DNA of 6,626 bases from Chromatiales bacterium (GTDB lineage Bacteria > Pseudomonadota > Gammaproteobacteria > SZUA-152): positions 1-6,626 of the forward strand of contig JALTPW010001009.1 of the NCBI GenBank assembly GCA_026999335.1, given 5' to 3'. Below, piece by piece: positions 5,133 to 6,626 of this stretch. Every line of letters begins with the position of its first letter. Position 1 is the stretch's first letter. The notes beneath the pieces were generated by a model. It saw only the letters and a list, made by a program, of their open reading frames with translations, had not been told where the DNA came from and searched no databases. The position numbers and the translations under genes were made by a program.

Positions 5133-6371
5133 TTAATGTACATCCTTGATTCCCAGCACCATATCCATGACATTGGTGCCGGTAGATCCGGTGCGCAGCA
5201 GATCACCGCTGGCCTGCAGAAAGCGCCCACTGTCGGCCTGGCGAAGAGCCTCGCTGGCATCCAGGCCTTGTCGCTGCCCGCGCCGCAGGGTACCGGCATT
5301 GATGATCGCACCGGCATCCTCCCCCGGACCATCACTGCCATCACTACCGGCACACAACAGCGTGCAATGGGAATTTCCCGCCAACACCCTGGCCGCAGCC
5401 AGGGCCAGATGTTGGTTACGGCCGCCCCGCCCTGGCCGTTCGGGCAGGCGTACATGGGTCTCACCACCCCAGATGTGCAGACCGGCAGGGCCATCGCGCA
5501 AACGCTGCGCCAGAGCCCGGCCACAGCTTGCCGCATTCCCCGACAGGGGCGTGGCATGCTCAAACACCGTATAACCCAGCCCACGACCGGCATCCGCCGC
5601 GGCCGCCAGCGCATCGTTCAGACTTGCGATGATGTGGCTCTCGACCGTGGCGAAACAGGCATCATCGGCAGCCGGTGGCGATGGCGCCAACCCCAACAGC
5701 GGAAGCACCCAGCCCGGCAGCGAGCCGACAAGACCTGCCGGCGCTGGCGGGGCAGGCGCCAGCAGGCCGGAGCCGATCAGGCCGGGAACATCGCCCGGCA
5801 CATCGGAGATCATCAGGCACAGGCTGCGCCGTCCTGCCAGCCGCATGGCCAACCGACCGCCCTTGATACAGGACAGCGAGCGGCGCACGGCATTCATGGC
5901 GCCAATATCCAGCCCGCTGCCCAGCAGCCACTCATTGAGGCGCTGCAATTCGGCCAACCCGGCGCCATCCGGCAAGACTTCCACCAGCGCCGAGGCGCCG
6001 CCGGACAGCAGCAGCAACAACGGCGCCTCAGCAGGCAGTGTATCGATGAATGACAACAGCATGGCACCTGCCTGCAAACTGCGTGCATCCGGCACAGGAT
6101 GCCCGGCAAGAAGGCACGGAAAGTCTGCTGCAATACCACTCAATGGCTCATCACCTGGCTTGGTGATCACCAGCCCCCGCAAAATCTGTCCCGCCAGCGC
6201 ATCCACCGCCCCCTGTGCCATACTGCCCGCAGCCTTACCGATGGCCACCAACGCCACAGGAACCATTGGGCGCTGTACACTCAGAAAGCGTCGACAACAT
6301 TGGCGACCGTTCACCGCGTCCAAGGCCGCCCGGTAGATCGCCAGCAAATGTTGTCTTGATGAGTCAGGCAT
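5133..6371 (-). CDS. gckA: Glycerate 2-kinase, type II (DUF4147/MOFRL family)
   Basis: 412 residues, close to the family length. It transfers phosphate from ATP to D-glycerate; bacterial members generally make 2-phosphoglycerate, which feeds lower glycolysis from glyoxylate, tartronate or serine-cycle carbon. It is cytoplasmic. Motifs in order: AIGKAAGSM (43-51) with the likely catalytic K46, AGHPVPD (89-95), LSGGASAL (122-129), NAVRRSLSCIKGGRLA (160-175), ISDVPGD (188-194), GGETHV (302-307), GRGGRNQ (314-320) with the conserved Arg, GSDGSDGP (342-349), and the C-terminal MOFRL element TGSTGTNVMDMVLGI (394-408). After ISDVPGD the usual GSGPT-P-D segment reads GSGLLAPAP, a local divergence of unclear effect. 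The start ATG has a weak GAG 7 nt upstream. Older databases often call this family hydroxypyruvate reductase (ttuD), which is a naming carry-over. It stands alone, with no tartronate semialdehyde reductase or glyoxylate carboligase nearby. No clear promoter was found upstream. Confidence 0.93.
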   Translation of the reverse strand: MPDSSRQHLLAIYRAALDAVNGRQCCRRFLSVQRPMVPVALVAIGKAAGSMAQGAVDALAGQILRGLVITKPGDEPLSGIAADFPCLLAGHPVPDARSLQAGAMLLSFIDTLPAEAPLLLLLSGGASALVEVLPDGAGLAELQRLNEWLLGSGLDIGAMNAVRRSLSCIKGGRLAMRLAGRRSLCLMISDVPGDVPGLIGSGLLAPAPPAPAGLVGSLPGWVLPLLGLAPSPPAADDACFATVESHIIASLNDALAAAADAGRGLGYTVFEHATPLSGNAASCGRALAQRLRDGPAGLHIWGGETHVRLPERPGRGGRNQHLALAAARVLAGNSHCTLLCAGSDGSDGPGEDAGAIINAGTLRRGQRQGLDASEALRQADSGRFLQASGDLLRTGSTGTNVMDMVLGIKDVH

Positions 6372-6626
6372 GAAATATCTCAGTCTTTTACGACACAGGT
6401 TTCTTGCTGCGGCGGGAAGTGGCCGTTATGCTCTACTGACCCGGATATTTTATGGATTTGCATAAAGATCGTGCGGGGCATTGGTTTCACAAGACCTTAG
6501 GTTTGCAAAAAGTCTCGAAGAAACCCCGTCGCCAAGATGCTCACTCCGCTCGCGGGGCAGGCTCTATCGGTGATAACAGGTGACTGAGAGAATATTTCCT
6601 GCGGGATCAAAGCTACCACATCCTGC
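6372..6626. other. Right-edge region without a supported gene
   Basis: This stretch upstream of the glycerate kinase gene shows no recognisable coding sequence. It must hold the kinase promoter unless transcription comes from beyond the edge; AT-rich hexamers occur near 6440-6470, but no -35/-10 pair with proper spacing stands out. It contains an imperfect hairpin (GGTTTC at 6483-6488 with GAAACC at 6520-6525) and a GTTTGCAAAAAGTCTC stretch at 6501-6516 that loosely resembles the end of the palindromic element near 3640. Confidence 0.5.

Noticed and set aside
5136..6336. Long plus-strand open frames (5136..6053 and 5629..6336) opposite the glycerate kinase gene
   Set aside because: They are antisense to a clear enzyme gene in GC-rich sequence, have Gln/Arg/Pro/Ser-rich composition without domains, and no credible start signals.
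6452..6583. Plus-strand frame of 43 codons starting at 6452
   Set aside because: Weak ribosome binding site, basic low-information sequence running through the hairpin; nothing supports it as a gene.
6497..6626. Minus-strand frame open from the right edge (42 codons, ending at 6497)
   Set aside because: Too short, no recognisable protein end, and it overlaps hairpin/repeat-like sequence; it could be a gene tail but cannot be supported.
1..6626. CRISPR arrays, tRNA or rRNA genes, complete insertion sequences, phage genes
   Set aside because: No regularly spaced repeats, no tRNA/rRNA signature and no transposase or phage coding sequence seen on either strand.

Overview
The window reads as proteobacterial chromosome, most likely gammaproteobacterial or a close betaproteobacterial relative. 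This is judged from a FliA-type promoter, a polar-flagellate style of chemosensory genes, a DTG-type periplasmic aspartic protease, a MOFRL-type glycerate kinase and ATTCCC/GGGAAT stem-loop repeats. The species is not recognised. Every supported gene lies on the minus strand, so gene order runs from right to left.

Right part (about 6626 to 4757). The first 255 bases from the right edge hold no supported gene. Then comes a complete type II glycerate 2-kinase (5133..6371), followed by a 49-residue single-span membrane or secreted peptide (4834..4983) with a good Shine-Dalgarno, and a weak terminator-like hairpin.

Middle (about 4756 to 3389). A spacer with a short REP-like hairpin (4657..4680) precedes an exported retropepsin-like aspartic protease (3769..4494). 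Twenty bases past its stop codon is a 111-bp nested palindromic element (3639..3749) with near-identical inverted ends and a possible 3-bp target duplication, like a MITE or solo IS remnant. Two terminator-like hairpins and then a strong sigma-28 (FliA) promoter (3422..3448) follow.

Left part (3388 to 1). From the FliA promoter runs a four-gene signalling cluster. Its members are a short, sensor-less two-TM methyl-accepting chemotaxis protein, a stand-alone CheY-like receiver 1 bp after it, a soluble receiver-histidine kinase hybrid after 65 bp, and a receiver protein cut by the left edge, joined to the kinase by a TAATG stop-start overlap. None of the outputs seen in the window is DNA-binding. 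The likely theme is motility or chemosensory control through phosphotransfer between proteins.

The most interesting observation is in the MCP. Its distal helix carries a DMTRQ segment that matches the D-x-x-x-Q catalytic pattern of CheZ, and its acidic C-terminal tail ends in ELF, reminiscent of the CheY-binding tail of CheZ. A CheY-like gene lies immediately downstream. This suggests, but does not show, a receptor with a built-in CheY phosphatase.
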